Translations under genes and position numbers: made by a program
In this document: positions 17,105 to 26,054 of the stretch, one piece after another
How the letters are laid out: each line of letters starts with the position of its first letter
Position numbering within the stretch: the stretch's first letter is position 1
Origin: Burkholderia sp. 8Y
GTDB lineage: Bacteria > Pseudomonadota > Gammaproteobacteria > Burkholderiales > Burkholderiaceae
Length of the DNA: 64,000 nt
Assembly: GCF_902506145.1 (NCBI RefSeq)
Contig: NZ_LR733519.1
Location: forward strand, 372,001 to 436,000
Direction: 5' to 3'
Notes under the pieces: generated by a model
Seen by the model: the letters and a program-made list of their open reading frames with translations, nothing else
The model's database searches: none
What the model was told of the DNA's origin: nothing

Positions 17105-19702
17105 TCAGGCCGCTGCCTTCGACGATTCCAGGAAGTCCTGAGCGAAGCGTTGCAGCACGCCACCGGCTTCGTAGATCGAGACTTCTTCCGCGGTATCGAG
17201 CCGGCACGTCACGGGCACTTCGACACGCTCGCCGTTCTTGCGATGGACCACGAGCGTGAGATCCGCGCGCGGCGTGCGCTCGCCGATCACGTCATACGTT
17301 TCCGTGCCGTCGATGCCGAAGGTCTGCCGATTCATGCCCGGCTTGAACTCGAGCGGCAACACGCCCATGCCGATCAAGTTCGTGCGATGAATGCGCTCGA
17401 AGCCTTCCGCGACGATCGCCTCCACGCCCGCAAGCCGCACGCCTTTCGCGGCCCAGTCGCGCGATGAACCTTGTCCGTAATCCGCGCCCGCGATGATGAT
17501 AAGCGGCTGCTTGCGTTCCATGTACGTTTCGATCGCTTCCCACATCCGCGTGACCTTGCCTTCCGGTTCGATGCGCGCAAGCGAGCCTTTCTTCACTTCG
17601 CCATTCACGACCGCCATTTCATTGCTGAGCGTCGGGTTCGCAAAGGTCGCGCGCAGCGCCGTCAGATGATCGCCTCGATGCGTTGCGTATGAATTGAAGT
17701 CCTCTTCGGGCAAGCCCATTTTCGCGAGATATTCGCCCGCCGCGCTATTCGCGAGGATCGCATTGGATGGCGAAAGATGGTCCGTCGTGATGTTGTCGCC
17801 GAGCACCGCAAGCGGGCGCATGCCCTTGAGCGTGCGTTCACCCGCGAGCGCACCTTCCCAATACGGCGGGCGGCGAATATACGTGCTTTGCGGGCGCCAG
17901 TCGTAGAGCGGACTGATGGCTACGTCGCTCGCTGCCGTCAGCGCGAACATCGGCTCATAGACCTTGCGGAACTGATCCGGCTTCACGCTCTCTTTGACGA
18001 TGGCGTCGATCTCTTCATCGCTCGGCCAGATGTCTTTCAGATACACAGGCTGGCCGTTCTTGCCGATGCCGAGCGCATCGCGTTCGATGTCGACGCGGAT
18101 CGTACCCGCGATGGCATACGCGACGACGAGCGGCGGCGACGCGAGAAACGCCTGCTTCGCATAGGGATGAATGCGGCCATCGAAGTTGCGATTGCCCGAG
18201 AGCACCGCAGTCGCATACAGATCGCGATCGACGATTTCCTGCTGAATAGCGGGGTCGAGCGCGCCGGACATGCCATTGCACGTGGTGCATGCAAACGCGA
18301 CAATGCCGAAGCCCAGTTGTTCGAGATCGGACAGCAAGCCGGCTTTTTGCAAATAGAGTTCGACCACTTTCGAACCCGGCGCAAGCGACGACTTCACCCA
18401 CGGCTTGCGCGTGAGACCTTGTGCATTTGCGTTGCGCGCAAGCAGCGCCGCTGCGATCACATTGCGCGGATTGCTCGTATTCGTGCAACTCGTGATTGCC
18501 GCGATGATGACCGCGCCATCGGGCATGCGCCCCGGCGTGTCTTCCCATTGGCCCGCGATGCCGCGTGTCGAAAGCTCGGCAACGGGCAGGCGTTTATGGG
18601 GATTCGACGGCCCCGCCATGTTGCGCACGACCGTCGACAGATCGAAACGCAGCACGCGTTCGTATTGAGCGTGGACGAGCGAATCTGCCCACAGGCCAGT
18701 GGTTTTTGCGTATTGCTCGACGAGGCGCACTTGCTGCTCATCTCGTCCGGTCAGCCGCAGATAGTCGATCGTCCGCTCGTCGATATAGAACATCGCAGCA
18801 GTCGCGCCGTATTCGGGCGCCATGTTCGAGATGGTGGCGCGATCGCCGAGCGTGAGACTCGATGCACCTTCGCCATAGAACTCGAGATACGCGCCGACGA
18901 CTTTCTCCTTGCGCAGGAATTCGGTGAGCGCGAGCACGATGTCGGTTGCCGTAATGCCCGGCTGACGCTTGCCGCTCAACTCCACGCCGACGATATCCGG
19001 CAAACGCATCCACGACGCGCGGCCGAGCATCACGTTCTCGGCTTCGAGTCCGCCCACACCGATTGCAATGACGCCGAGCGCATCGACGTGCGGCGTGTGA
19101 CTGTCGGTGCCGACAAGCGTATCCGGGTACGCGACGCCATCGACTGCGTGAATCACTGGCGACATACGCTCCAGATTGATCTGGTGCATGATGCCGTTGC
19201 CCGGCGGAATCACGTCGACATTCTTGAATGCCTTCTTGGTCCAGTTGATGAAATCGAAGCGATCTTCGTTGCGCCTGTCTTCGATCGCGCGGTTCTTCGC
19301 AAACGCGTCCGGATCGAAACCGCCGCATTCCACTGAGAGCGAATGATCGACGATCAACTGCACGGGTACCACGGGATTCACTTGCGCGGGATCGCCGCCC
19401 TGATCCGCGATTGCGTCGCGCAGGCCGGCAAGATCGACGAGCGCCGTCTGCCCGAGAATGTCGTGACAGACGACGCGCGCGGGAAACCACGGGAAATCGC
19501 GTTCGCGCTTTCTCTCGACGAGCTGCATCAGCGACGCGTCGAGAATCGAAGGATCGCAACGGCGCACGAGGTTTTCCGCGAGCACGCGCGAGGTATAGGG
19601 CAGCGTGTCATAAGCGCCGGGCGCGATGGCTTCGACGGCGGCGCGCGCATCGAAGTAGTCGAGCGAGAAGGCGGGCAGGGGTTTGCGGTTTGCGCTATTC
19701 AT
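17105..19702 (-). CDS. acnD: Fe/S-dependent 2-methylcitrate dehydratase AcnD
   Basis: An 865-residue aconitase-family protein, the usual AcnD length. Cluster-binding cysteines are visible in ITSCTNTSNPRN and FACTTCNGMSG, and the swivel domain at the C-terminus contains IIAGADYGQGSSRDWAAKG. It dehydrates 2-methylcitrate to 2-methylaconitate in the methylcitrate cycle. It sits between prpC and prpF. A 190-nt gap with an 11-bp inverted repeat separates it from prpC, which is unusual for this otherwise tight operon. The sequence looks intact. Confidence 0.95.
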   Translation of the reverse strand: MNSANRKPLPAFSLDYFDARAAVEAIAPGAYDTLPYTSRVLAENLVRRCDPSILDASLMQLVERKRERDFPWFPARVVCHDILGQTALVDLAGLRDAIADQGGDPAQVNPVVPVQLIVDHSLSVECGGFDPDAFAKNRAIEDRRNEDRFDFINWTKKAFKNVDVIPPGNGIMHQINLERMSPVIHAVDGVAYPDTLVGTDSHTPHVDALGVIAIGVGGLEAENVMLGRASWMRLPDIVGVELSGKRQPGITATDIVLALTEFLRKEKVVGAYLEFYGEGASSLTLGDRATISNMAPEYGATAAMFYIDERTIDYLRLTGRDEQQVRLVEQYAKTTGLWADSLVHAQYERVLRFDLSTVVRNMAGPSNPHKRLPVAELSTRGIAGQWEDTPGRMPDGAVIIAAITSCTNTSNPRNVIAAALLARNANAQGLTRKPWVKSSLAPGSKVVELYLQKAGLLSDLEQLGFGIVAFACTTCNGMSGALDPAIQQEIVDRDLYATAVLSGNRNFDGRIHPYAKQAFLASPPLVVAYAIAGTIRVDIERDALGIGKNGQPVYLKDIWPSDEEIDAIVKESVKPDQFRKVYEPMFALTAASDVAISPLYDWRPQSTYIRRPPYWEGALAGERTLKGMRPLAVLGDNITTDHLSPSNAILANSAAGEYLAKMGLPEEDFNSYATHRGDHLTALRATFANPTLSNEMAVVNGEVKKGSLARIEPEGKVTRMWEAIETYMERKQPLIIIAGADYGQGSSRDWAAKGVRLAGVEAIVAEGFERIHRTNLIGMGVLPLEFKPGMNRQTFGIDGTETYDVIGERTPRADLTLVVHRKNGERVEVPVTCRLDTAEEVSIYEAGGVLQRFAQDFLESSKAAA

Positions 19703-19797
19703 TGCGGTGTCTCGGTCATTGCATGGTCTTTAACATGCCACGCTCGAAGGGACTGGGGCGACCCTTCATTCGAAGATTCGGGCTATTGTAGGCGCCG

Positions 19798-19841
19798 CTG
19801 GCGCTCGACGCGGTGACGACCATCACGGAATCGAGCGCCAG
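19798..19841. repeat. Inverted repeat between prpC and acnD
   Basis: A perfect 11-bp inverted repeat, CTGGCGCTCGA at 19798-19808 and its complement at 19831-19841, with a 22-nt loop. It has no T-tract, so it is more likely an mRNA-processing or attenuating hairpin than a strong terminator. It lies in the unusually long gap downstream of the broken prpC. Confidence 0.5.
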
Positions 19842-19892
19842 TGTGCTGAGACAGGGCTTGTAGCAAAGCCTTCAAGTCACGCGAAGATTCAC

Positions 19893-20414
19893 TCAGGAAC
19901 GCTTCGCCAGCGGGATGAACTCCAGATCATCCGGCCCCGTGTAATTCGCGCTCGGCCGGATGATCTTGTTGTCGATGCGCTGCTCGATGATGTGCGCGCT
20001 CCATCCGGAGGTGCGCGAGATCACGAACAGCGGCGTGAACATGGCGGTCGGCACGCTCGTGCCGAGCACGGAGACGCCGGTGCGCATCACGTCCATCGGA
20101 TGCGCGGACGCCGGAATCCATTCCAACGCGGCCTTCAGGCTCGCGGGCAGGCCGCGCAGCGCCTTGAGCTTGGTCTTGTATGCGTTCAGCTCCGCGACGT
20201 TCGGCAGCTTGCCGTGCACGAGCAGATACGCGATTTCTTCAAACTCGGACGTGGTTGCGACATCCAGAATGTCGTAGCCGCGATAGTGCAGGTCATTGCC
20301 CGTCTTGCCGACGGTACACAACGCGGTATTGCCCGCTGTCACGCCCGACAGCGCGACGGATTTCTTCGGCTTGAATGCGCCTGCAGTTGCAGTGCTGTTG
20401 TCTGCTTCGCTCAT
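19893..20414 (-). pseudogene. prpC: 2-methylcitrate synthase PrpC with large in-frame internal deletion
   Basis: The start is ATG 20414, with GAAGGAG 9 nt upstream inside the gap after prpB. The product is only 173 residues, against roughly 390 for PrpC. Both ends are normal. The N-terminal part runs through [17 protein letters not shown] to [12 protein letters not shown]. It then jumps directly to [19 protein letters not shown] and the usual C-terminus [14 protein letters not shown]. About 210 residues are missing, with the join near 20052-20062. The lost segment carries the catalytic His/His/Asp residues of the citrate synthase fold, so the product cannot be active. The frame is kept, so prpC translation does not stop early. 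Either this strain uses another synthase or the deletion is a sequence artefact. Confidence 0.9.
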
Positions 20415-20435
20415 CGATTTCGTCTCCTTCAAGGG

Positions 20436-21332
20436 TTATTTCTTCGCAGCAAAGAGCTGGTCGAGCTTGTCTTCGTAGGCGTGATAGCCGAGATACTTGT
20501 ACAGGTCGGCGCGCGTCTGCATCGTTTCGACTGCGGCCTTTTGTGTGCCATCGCGCTTGACCGTCTCGTAGAAGTTGAGCGCAGCCGCGTTCATCGCACG
20601 GTAGGCGCCGCAGCAGTAGAGCGCGATATCGACGTTCGCTTCCCGCAACTCATCGACGGTGAAGAACGGCGTCGAGCCGAATTCGGTCAGGTTCGCGAGA
20701 ATCGGCACGCGCACGGCGGCCTTGAAGCGGCGATAGTCGTCGAGCGTTTTCATCGCTTCGGGGAAGATCATATCCGCGCCCGCATCGACATAGGCGATCG
20801 CGCGCTCTATCGCGGCGTCAAGGCCCTCGGCGGCGGCCGCGTCCGTGCGCGCCATGATGACGAAGGAATCGTCGGTGCGCGCATCGACCGCGGCTTTCAC
20901 GCGATCGACCATCTCGCCGGTCGGCACGACTTCCTTGCCCGGACGATGACCGCAACGCTTCTGCCCGACCTGATCCTCGATGTGCACGGCGGCCACGCCC
21001 GCCTTGATGAACGAGCGGATGGTACGCGCGATGTTGAAGGCGCCGCCCCAGCCGGTGTCGATATCGACCATCAGCGGCAACGACGATGCATCGGTGATGC
21101 GGCGCGCGTCGATGAGCACGTCTTCCATCGTGCTAATACCTAAGTCCGGCATGCCGAGCGAGTTAGCGGCGACGCCGCCGCCCGACAGATAGAGCGCCTT
21201 GAAGCCGACCGCTTCGGCCATTTTCGCGGCATAGGCGGTGATCGCGCCGACGACCTGGAACGGCGATTCGTCCTGGACGGCCTGGCGGAATCGCGCGCCT
21301 GCGGTCTGTGCGGACTGGTATTCAGAATTCAC
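20436..21332 (-). CDS. prpB: Methylisocitrate lyase PrpB
   Basis: A 298-residue isocitrate-lyase superfamily enzyme. The start is GTG 21332, with a GGAGA box upstream. The signature KRCGHR (125-130) contains the catalytic Cys127, and the metal-binding region [10 protein letters not shown] and HIEDQ are present. It splits 2-methylisocitrate into pyruvate and succinate, the last step of the methylcitrate cycle. It is the first gene of the prp operon, 21 nt before prpC. A sigma-54 promoter lies 35 nt upstream, so expression should depend on the divergent PrpR. Confidence 0.95.
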   Translation of the reverse strand: MNSEYQSAQTAGARFRQAVQDESPFQVVGAITAYAAKMAEAVGFKALYLSGGGVAANSLGMPDLGISTMEDVLIDARRITDASSLPLMVDIDTGWGGAFNIARTIRSFIKAGVAAVHIEDQVGQKRCGHRPGKEVVPTGEMVDRVKAAVDARTDDSFVIMARTDAAAAEGLDAAIERAIAYVDAGADMIFPEAMKTLDDYRRFKAAVRVPILANLTEFGSTPFFTVDELREANVDIALYCCGAYRAMNAAALNFYETVKRDGTQKAAVETMQTRADLYKYLGYHAYEDKLDQLFAAKK

Positions 21333-21366
21333 GGTTGTCTCCAGCAGAAGGGTGCGGCCTTAAAAG

Positions 21367-21382
21367 CAATTACCTTGCCAAC
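21367..21382 (-). promoter_or_regulatory. Sigma-54 promoter of the prp operon
   Basis: On the minus strand TTGGCAAGGTAATTGC has the -24 GG and -12 GC separated by exactly 10 nt, and fits the consensus TGGCA-N6-TTGC. It lies about 35 nt upstream of the prpB start. This agrees with the sigma-54 activator domain of the divergently encoded PrpR. The AT-rich stretch upstream (about 21396-21480) may hold the PrpR or IHF sites. Confidence 0.85.
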
Positions 21383-21520
21383 GGCGCTTGAGTTTGTAAA
21401 ACATTGATTTTAAAGGAAACGGATTCTTCGGCCCCGGCGTCTCATTTCGTCTCTGGAATCCATAATTCGAAATTGAAATGATGTTGCATACTGCATGCTT
21501 CGACCGGCTTCCAAAACACC

Positions 21521-23467
21521 ATGCAAACCGAAAACGCGACTCGCCCGCGCATCTGGGCGGTCGGCATCAGCCGGCTCCGAGCCTTGTTCATCGACCTTGC
21601 GGGCGCCTATTCCGATCGCGCCGAACTCGACGTCGTACCGCTCGCCTATGAAGACGCCGCGAACAGCATCGAATCGGCGCGCGACGGGCGGCCGGATGTC
21701 GTCGTCGCAGGCGGGTCCAATGGCGCCTATCTGAAGAGCCGTGTGTCCGTGCCGGTCGTCGTCATCAGCCCGACGGGTTTCGACGTGATGCACGCACTGA
21801 CTAAGGCGCGGCGCGAGGGCGCGAGCGTCGCCCTCGTCACGCACGGCGACACGCCTGCGGAGATACGCCGTTTTCTGGCCGCGTACGGCATCGACGTCAT
21901 CTGCGAGTCGTACCGTTCGGCGCAGGATGCGGAAAGCCTCGTGCTCGATCTGCGTGACCGGGGCGTCGACGTCGTGGCAGGGCCCGGCCTCGTCGCCGAT
22001 CTCGCGGCCGACGCGGGCATGAGTTCGGTGTTTCTTTACTCGCGCACTTCCGTCGTCGCGGCGTTCGAGACCGCGCTCGAAGTCGCTCAAGCCATGCGCG
22101 GCGAAGCCGCGAGGCGCAATCGCCTCGACAATTTGCTGCAGCATCTTCGCGATGGCGTCGTCGCTGTCGATGCCGAAGGCCGCATCGAGGCAATGAATCG
22201 TCAATTGGCCGCTGCGCTCGGCATTGCGGATGCATCGCGCGTGGCCGGCCGTTCATTGCTCGATGTCGCGCCGGACCTGCAAGGCGTGCTGCCCGCTGAC
22301 GACGGCGATGTGTTCGGCACGGTGCGCGGCGTGAGCTATGCGATTCATCGCGGTCCGCTCGCGAGCGACGGCGCATCCGACGGCACCCTCTTCACCTTTC
22401 AGGAATCGCGAGCGGTCGAGCGGCTCGACCGGACGCTGCGATCGCGGCGGGGCGCGCAGGAATTCGTCGCGCGCTATCGGCTGGAGGACGTCGTCGGCGA
22501 GTCGGATGGAATCGAGCGTGTGAGGGCGCTCGTGCGCCGCTATGCGAAGTCCGACGCAACCGTGCTGATTCTCGGCGAGAGCGGCACCGGCAAGGAGATG
22601 GTCGCGCAAAGCATGCATCGCCTGAGCCGTCGCAGAGACTTTCCATTCGTCGCGATGAATTGCGGCGCGTTCCCCGAGGCGCTGCTTGAAAGCGAACTCT
22701 TCGGCTATGAGGAAGGCGCGTTCACGGGCGCGCGCAAGGGAGGCAAGGCGGGCTTGATCGAGGCGGCGCATCGCGGGACGCTCTTTCTCGACGAGATCGG
22801 CGAGATGCCGCCCTCGCTGCAAAGCCGCTTGCTGCGAGTCCTGCAGGAGAGAGAAGTCATTCGGCTTGGATCGACGGAGCCGACGCGCGTCGACATTCGC
22901 GTGATCGCGGCGACGCATCGCACGCTTGCCGACGCTGTCGCCGACGGGTCGTTTCGAGCTGACCTGTTTTATCGCATCAATATCCTGAGCATTGCGTTGC
23001 CGCCGTTACGTGCGCGCGCTTCGGACATTCTGCCGTTGGCAACTGAGCTACTCATGCAGGCCGCGCGGCGCGACAAGGCGCTTGCGCTGCGCGTACCCGA
23101 CCGCGAAGCGGCGGCCCGTGTCTTCGCGCCGCTGGAGCACGCTTTAATCGGTCACGCGTGGCCCGGCAACGTCAGGGAATTGCAGAACATCGTTGAGCGC
23201 ATTTCTGTCGAGTTATCGGACATGGCGTTCGAGACCGATCGCGCCATCTCATTGACATTGGATGACTTGCAAGCGATCGCGCCAGAACTTTTCGCCACGC
23301 AATCGAATGGCGCTGCCGACTTGTCGCTTCGCGATCTGAGCCGTTCGGTCGAAGCCGATCAGATTCGGGCAACGCTCGCCGCGTTCAATGGCGATCGGGA
23401 CGCCGTCTGCAAGGCGCTTGGGATAAGCAAGACAACGTTGTGGCGAAGGCTGAATTCGAAGCGTTAA
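21521..23467 (+). CDS. prpR: Propionate catabolism activator PrpR (sigma-54-dependent)
   Basis: A 648-residue enhancer-binding protein. Residues about 10-190 form the PrpR_N sensor domain (2-methylcitrate binding in known members), about 200-295 a PAS-like region, and about 320-560 the AAA+ domain with Walker A GESGTGKE (352-359), the sigma-54 contact loop GAFTGA (399-404) and DEIGEMPP. The C-terminal Fis-type HTH ends AVCKALGISKTTLWRRL. It is divergent from prpB and should activate it from the sigma-54 promoter. If 2-methylcitrate is the inducer, loss of PrpC in this strain would also remove the inducer unless another enzyme makes it. Confidence 0.95.
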   Translation: MQTENATRPRIWAVGISRLRALFIDLAGAYSDRAELDVVPLAYEDAANSIESARDGRPDVVVAGGSNGAYLKSRVSVPVVVISPTGFDVMHALTKARREGASVALVTHGDTPAEIRRFLAAYGIDVICESYRSAQDAESLVLDLRDRGVDVVAGPGLVADLAADAGMSSVFLYSRTSVVAAFETALEVAQAMRGEAARRNRLDNLLQHLRDGVVAVDAEGRIEAMNRQLAAALGIADASRVAGRSLLDVAPDLQGVLPADDGDVFGTVRGVSYAIHRGPLASDGASDGTLFTFQESRAVERLDRTLRSRRGAQEFVARYRLEDVVGESDGIERVRALVRRYAKSDATVLILGESGTGKEMVAQSMHRLSRRRDFPFVAMNCGAFPEALLESELFGYEEGAFTGARKGGKAGLIEAAHRGTLFLDEIGEMPPSLQSRLLRVLQEREVIRLGSTEPTRVDIRVIAATHRTLADAVADGSFRADLFYRINILSIALPPLRARASDILPLATELLMQAARRDKALALRVPDREAAARVFAPLEHALIGHAWPGNVRELQNIVERISVELSDMAFETDRAISLTLDDLQAIAPELFATQSNGAADLSLRDLSRSVEADQIRATLAAFNGDRDAVCKALGISKTTLWRRLNSKR

Positions 23468-23855
23468 GGCGCGGAATGCGTGAGAGTCGCAGCAGCTACG
23501 GCGTAAAGGTCGGGAAAGGCTGCGCGTAGATTGGTGTCGATGCTTGCAGAAGCCCCGTTTCACTCAAGCTCGCCCGCCGAATAACAGACGATCGTGCTGA
23601 AGGACGCTGTATGTCAATCGTCTATCTTAAGAGACCTCTCCACAAAAGTTACTGTTTGTTAAAACAGGTGCGTCAACCCTTTCGTCTACTTATCTTTCTC
23701 CTGCTCGACAAACACTAGACTAAGGACGCTAAACGGCTGTCTGCCGGTCCTTGGCGCAATGAGTCGTCCAACACTAGAAAACGTCAGGCAGTCATCCGCT
23801 ACGGCTTCTTGGGAAAAGCCGTGAATTGCCTACACGAACCTGAGAGAGATTACTG
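23468..23855. other. Intergenic region after prpR
   Basis: About 390 bp with no supported gene. The only structure seen is a stem ACGGCTT/AAGCCGT at 23801-23822 with a short loop and no T-tract, about 35 nt before the next start. It could be a 5' UTR hairpin of the small gene at 23856. Confidence 0.35.
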
Positions 23856-24083
23856 ATGATCATCTACCATCGCGGCGCGGCCTTCGAACCGAAAGTGACC
23901 CAGGCCGGCAACGGCTTTATTGCTTCGGTCGCACTGCTCGAAGAAGACGGCCACGCCACGTCGCTTGGAAAGCTGGGCCTCTTTGCTAACGAAGAGGGCG
24001 CAATCAACTTTGCGGTGCGGTGCGCCACGGCATTCATCGAGGGCGACGATATGCCATTGCCGCCCTTCAAGATGAATTCTTGA
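23856..24083 (+). CDS. Small conserved-looking hypothetical protein
   Basis: A 75-residue acidic protein beginning MIIYHRGAAFEPKVTQAGNGFIA with no signal peptide or membrane segment. The sequence is well-behaved coding sequence: strand-like segments with Gly turns, then a helix EEGAINFAVRCATAFIEG. A purine-rich GAGAGAG lies a little far upstream of the ATG. No family was recognised. It stands alone on the plus strand. Confidence 0.65.
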   Translation: MIIYHRGAAFEPKVTQAGNGFIASVALLEEDGHATSLGKLGLFANEEGAINFAVRCATAFIEGDDMPLPPFKMNS

Positions 24084-24222
24084 GAGGGCTGTCGCACCGA
24101 TCGACGATCCGCAACAGGCGTCGATGGCCATGCGAGCGCGGATGCCTGCGCCGACGTCTTGTTGTGACACACAGTTCCGGACTGGCGTTGGTCTGCTGTG
24201 GCCGAAGGAAGAGACCGGGGCG

Positions 24223-24537
24223 TCATTGCGTCGGTACTGGCGGGCATTCCGTCTGAAACCAGTAATCGACGAGGCGCTGTGCTGCCTGCAGATCGTCTGG
24301 ATAGTAGGGATCGTCGTAGAACGGAGACGGGTCGTAGCCGGCTTTGCGCAGCGCCCCCAGCTCCACTTGATGCTGTGCCATCGTCGGACTCGCGTTCGTC
24401 CTGAGCGCGGCGAGATCGCGGCATTCGAGGTCGGTGAGGTGCCTGCCCGGCGGAGGCATCCCGCCCGCCACACAGCCCGCGAGCACGAGAAGCGCAGCAG
24501 TAAGTAACGATGCCTTTTTCGAGGTTTCAACCACCAT
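24223..24537 (-). CDS. Small lipoprotein with DUF4148-like C-terminus
   Basis: Starting at ATG 24537, the 104-residue product has a lipoprotein signal (KKASLLTAALLVLAGC, lipobox LAGC). The C-terminal region (QHQVELGALRKAGYDPSPFYDDPYYPDDLQAAQRLVD) matches the Burkholderia DUF4148 pattern, in which a helix is followed by AGY-x-P and YP-x2-(I/L)QAA. The open frame extends upstream to 24732, but that part overlaps another small gene. It follows the antiporter gene and a 51-residue ORF whose stop lies at 24540-24542. The function is unknown. Confidence 0.75.
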   Translation of the reverse strand: MVVETSKKASLLTAALLVLAGCVAGGMPPPGRHLTDLECRDLAALRTNASPTMAQHQVELGALRKAGYDPSPFYDDPYYPDDLQAAQRLVDYWFQTECPPVPTQ

Positions 24538-24539
24538 GT

Positions 24540-24695
24540 CTAGCCGGCCACTTTGAAGGCCGCTCCGGATTTCGCTGTGTCGATATGAATGCGTGGCCGC
24601 GCGGACGCAATTGCACCGAGCGCCTCTTCCGATCCTCGTCGGCCGAGCATTTTTCGAATCTCGGCGTTCTGCCTGCGCTTGTGTTGTTCTCTCAT
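24540..24695 (-). CDS. Small basic protein of 51 residues
   Basis: A short frame between the antiporter and lipoprotein genes. GGGAG sits 7 nt before ATG 24695 and the stop ends at 24540, 2 nt before the lipoprotein start, as in a coupled operon. The product begins MREQHKRRQNAEIRKMLGRR and ends HIDTAKSGAAFKVAG; it is basic at the N-terminus and has no membrane segment. No family was recognised. The placement and ribosome-binding site support it as real, but codon evidence is limited by its size. Confidence 0.5.
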   Translation of the reverse strand: MREQHKRRQNAEIRKMLGRRGSEEALGAIASARPRIHIDTAKSGAAFKVAG

Positions 24696-24749
24696 CTTTT
24701 CGCTCCCAATGCGCATGCCGTGGCAAGAGCAAACATCGTTCCGTACCGG

Positions 24750-26054
24750 TTACTTTCTGCGCAGGTATCGGTCCAGCAGGACGCCGGCACTTGCGCCATG
24801 CAGGAATACAGAAAGCACGATGGCTGCAACGATGATCGGCAGAAGCGGATCAATCACGCGATGCCCGGCTTTCTCGAAGCAGAAAAGCAGGTAATAGAAC
24901 GCGCTGACGCCTCGCAGACCCAGCCATGCCGACAAGAGGCGCTGCTGGCGGTCGAGTGACGAGCCAGCGAGAGAGAGTGTGCTGCCGAGCGGGCGGGCAA
25001 CGATGAACAGAAACAGAACCGGCCAGATGACGGACCAGTGCAGCAGTTCGCGCCAGTGCGCAGACGCGAAACTGCCGATCATCACCATGAGGCCCAATTC
25101 AATGAAGCGTTCGACTTCGACCGAGAAGCCCATCATGTTTTCCGCGATGTAGGCGTGAGCCAACTCGGGGTCTTTAGCGGCCTTCTCGCGCTCTCCGCGT
25201 TCGACCGACTCTAGCACTTCGCTTGGCGGCTTTTCGCCGGTCGCCTTCATCTCCTGCCGCCGCAACGCGACGCCGGCGACGAATACCGCAATGAAGGCGT
25301 AACCATCGACAATCAGCGTCGCGCCATACGCCAGAGCAACCAGCCCGAGCGCGAGAAAGCCTTCCAGACCGAGCGCATGGTCAAAGCGCGTGCGCAGCTT
25401 CGTCACGAGCACGACAACGCCGGTGCCCAATAGCCAGCCGAAGAACACGGCGCTCGCCAGTCCCCATGCGATCGCGAGGGCGAACGTCCACGGATTGCTG
25501 CTGCCGAGACTCTCGATGCCGCACAGGGCGAGCGCGATATAGACCATCGGGGAGGCCGCGCCATCGTTGAGTCCACCTTCCGATGACAAGGCGAAGCGCA
25601 GCGGTTCATCGTCGCCTGCTTCCTCGACGCGCAGCTCATTGGCCAACACCGGATCCGTTGGTGCAAGCGTGGAAGCCAGCAGAAGGGCCGGGCCCGCGGC
25701 CAGCCCTAGTCCCCACCGCGCGGCGGCGAACATGACGCCGATGGTGATGAGCATCGCAGGGCCAGCGAGACGCAGCGTGAGCCGCCACAGAGGATTCGAA
25801 TACTCGACGCGCAGATACATTCCGATTGCGAATAACGACACGACGAGCCCGGCTTCGGTAAGCGTTCGAAGCAGGCGAACGTCGCGCTCGACGTCGATGT
25901 TCAGGAGCCCGGCGCATGCGGGGCCGAGGACGAAGCCGACGACGAGGTAGACCATTGCGCCGGTCATCGGCAGCCGCTCGACGAATTTGCGACCGACCGC
26001 CATCAGCACCATCAATGCCCCGACTATCAGGAACCAGACGGCTTCAATCGTCAT
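24750..26054 (-). CDS. Na+/H+ (cation:proton) antiporter, CPA1-like
   Basis: A 434-residue membrane protein with about 12 segments. The CPA ion-binding region is visible as STLAPTDPVLAN and SSEGGLNDGAASPMVYIAL (Asn-Asp pair), and LLSAWLGLRGVSAFYYL lies near the end. A hydrophilic stretch (about 270-310) forms a cytoplasmic loop. It exchanges Na+ or K+ for protons in the inner membrane. It heads a three-gene minus-strand unit with the 51-residue ORF and the lipoprotein. Confidence 0.85.
   Translation of the reverse strand: MTIEAVWFLIVGALMVLMAVGRKFVERLPMTGAMVYLVVGFVLGPACAGLLNIDVERDVRLLRTLTEAGLVVSLFAIGMYLRVEYSNPLWRLTLRLAGPAMLITIGVMFAAARWGLGLAAGPALLLASTLAPTDPVLANELRVEEAGDDEPLRFALSSEGGLNDGAASPMVYIALALCGIESLGSSNPWTFALAIAWGLASAVFFGWLLGTGVVVLVTKLRTRFDHALGLEGFLALGLVALAYGATLIVDGYAFIAVFVAGVALRRQEMKATGEKPPSEVLESVERGEREKAAKDPELAHAYIAENMMGFSVEVERFIELGLMVMIGSFASAHWRELLHWSVIWPVLFLFIVARPLGSTLSLAGSSLDRQQRLLSAWLGLRGVSAFYYLLFCFEKAGHRVIDPLLPIIVAAIVLSVFLHGASAGVLLDRYLRRK

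Noticed and set aside
17777..19336. 519-codon plus-strand open frame
   Set aside because: It lies entirely antisense to acnD, is Arg/His-rich and has no ribosome-binding site; a shadow of GC-rich codon use.
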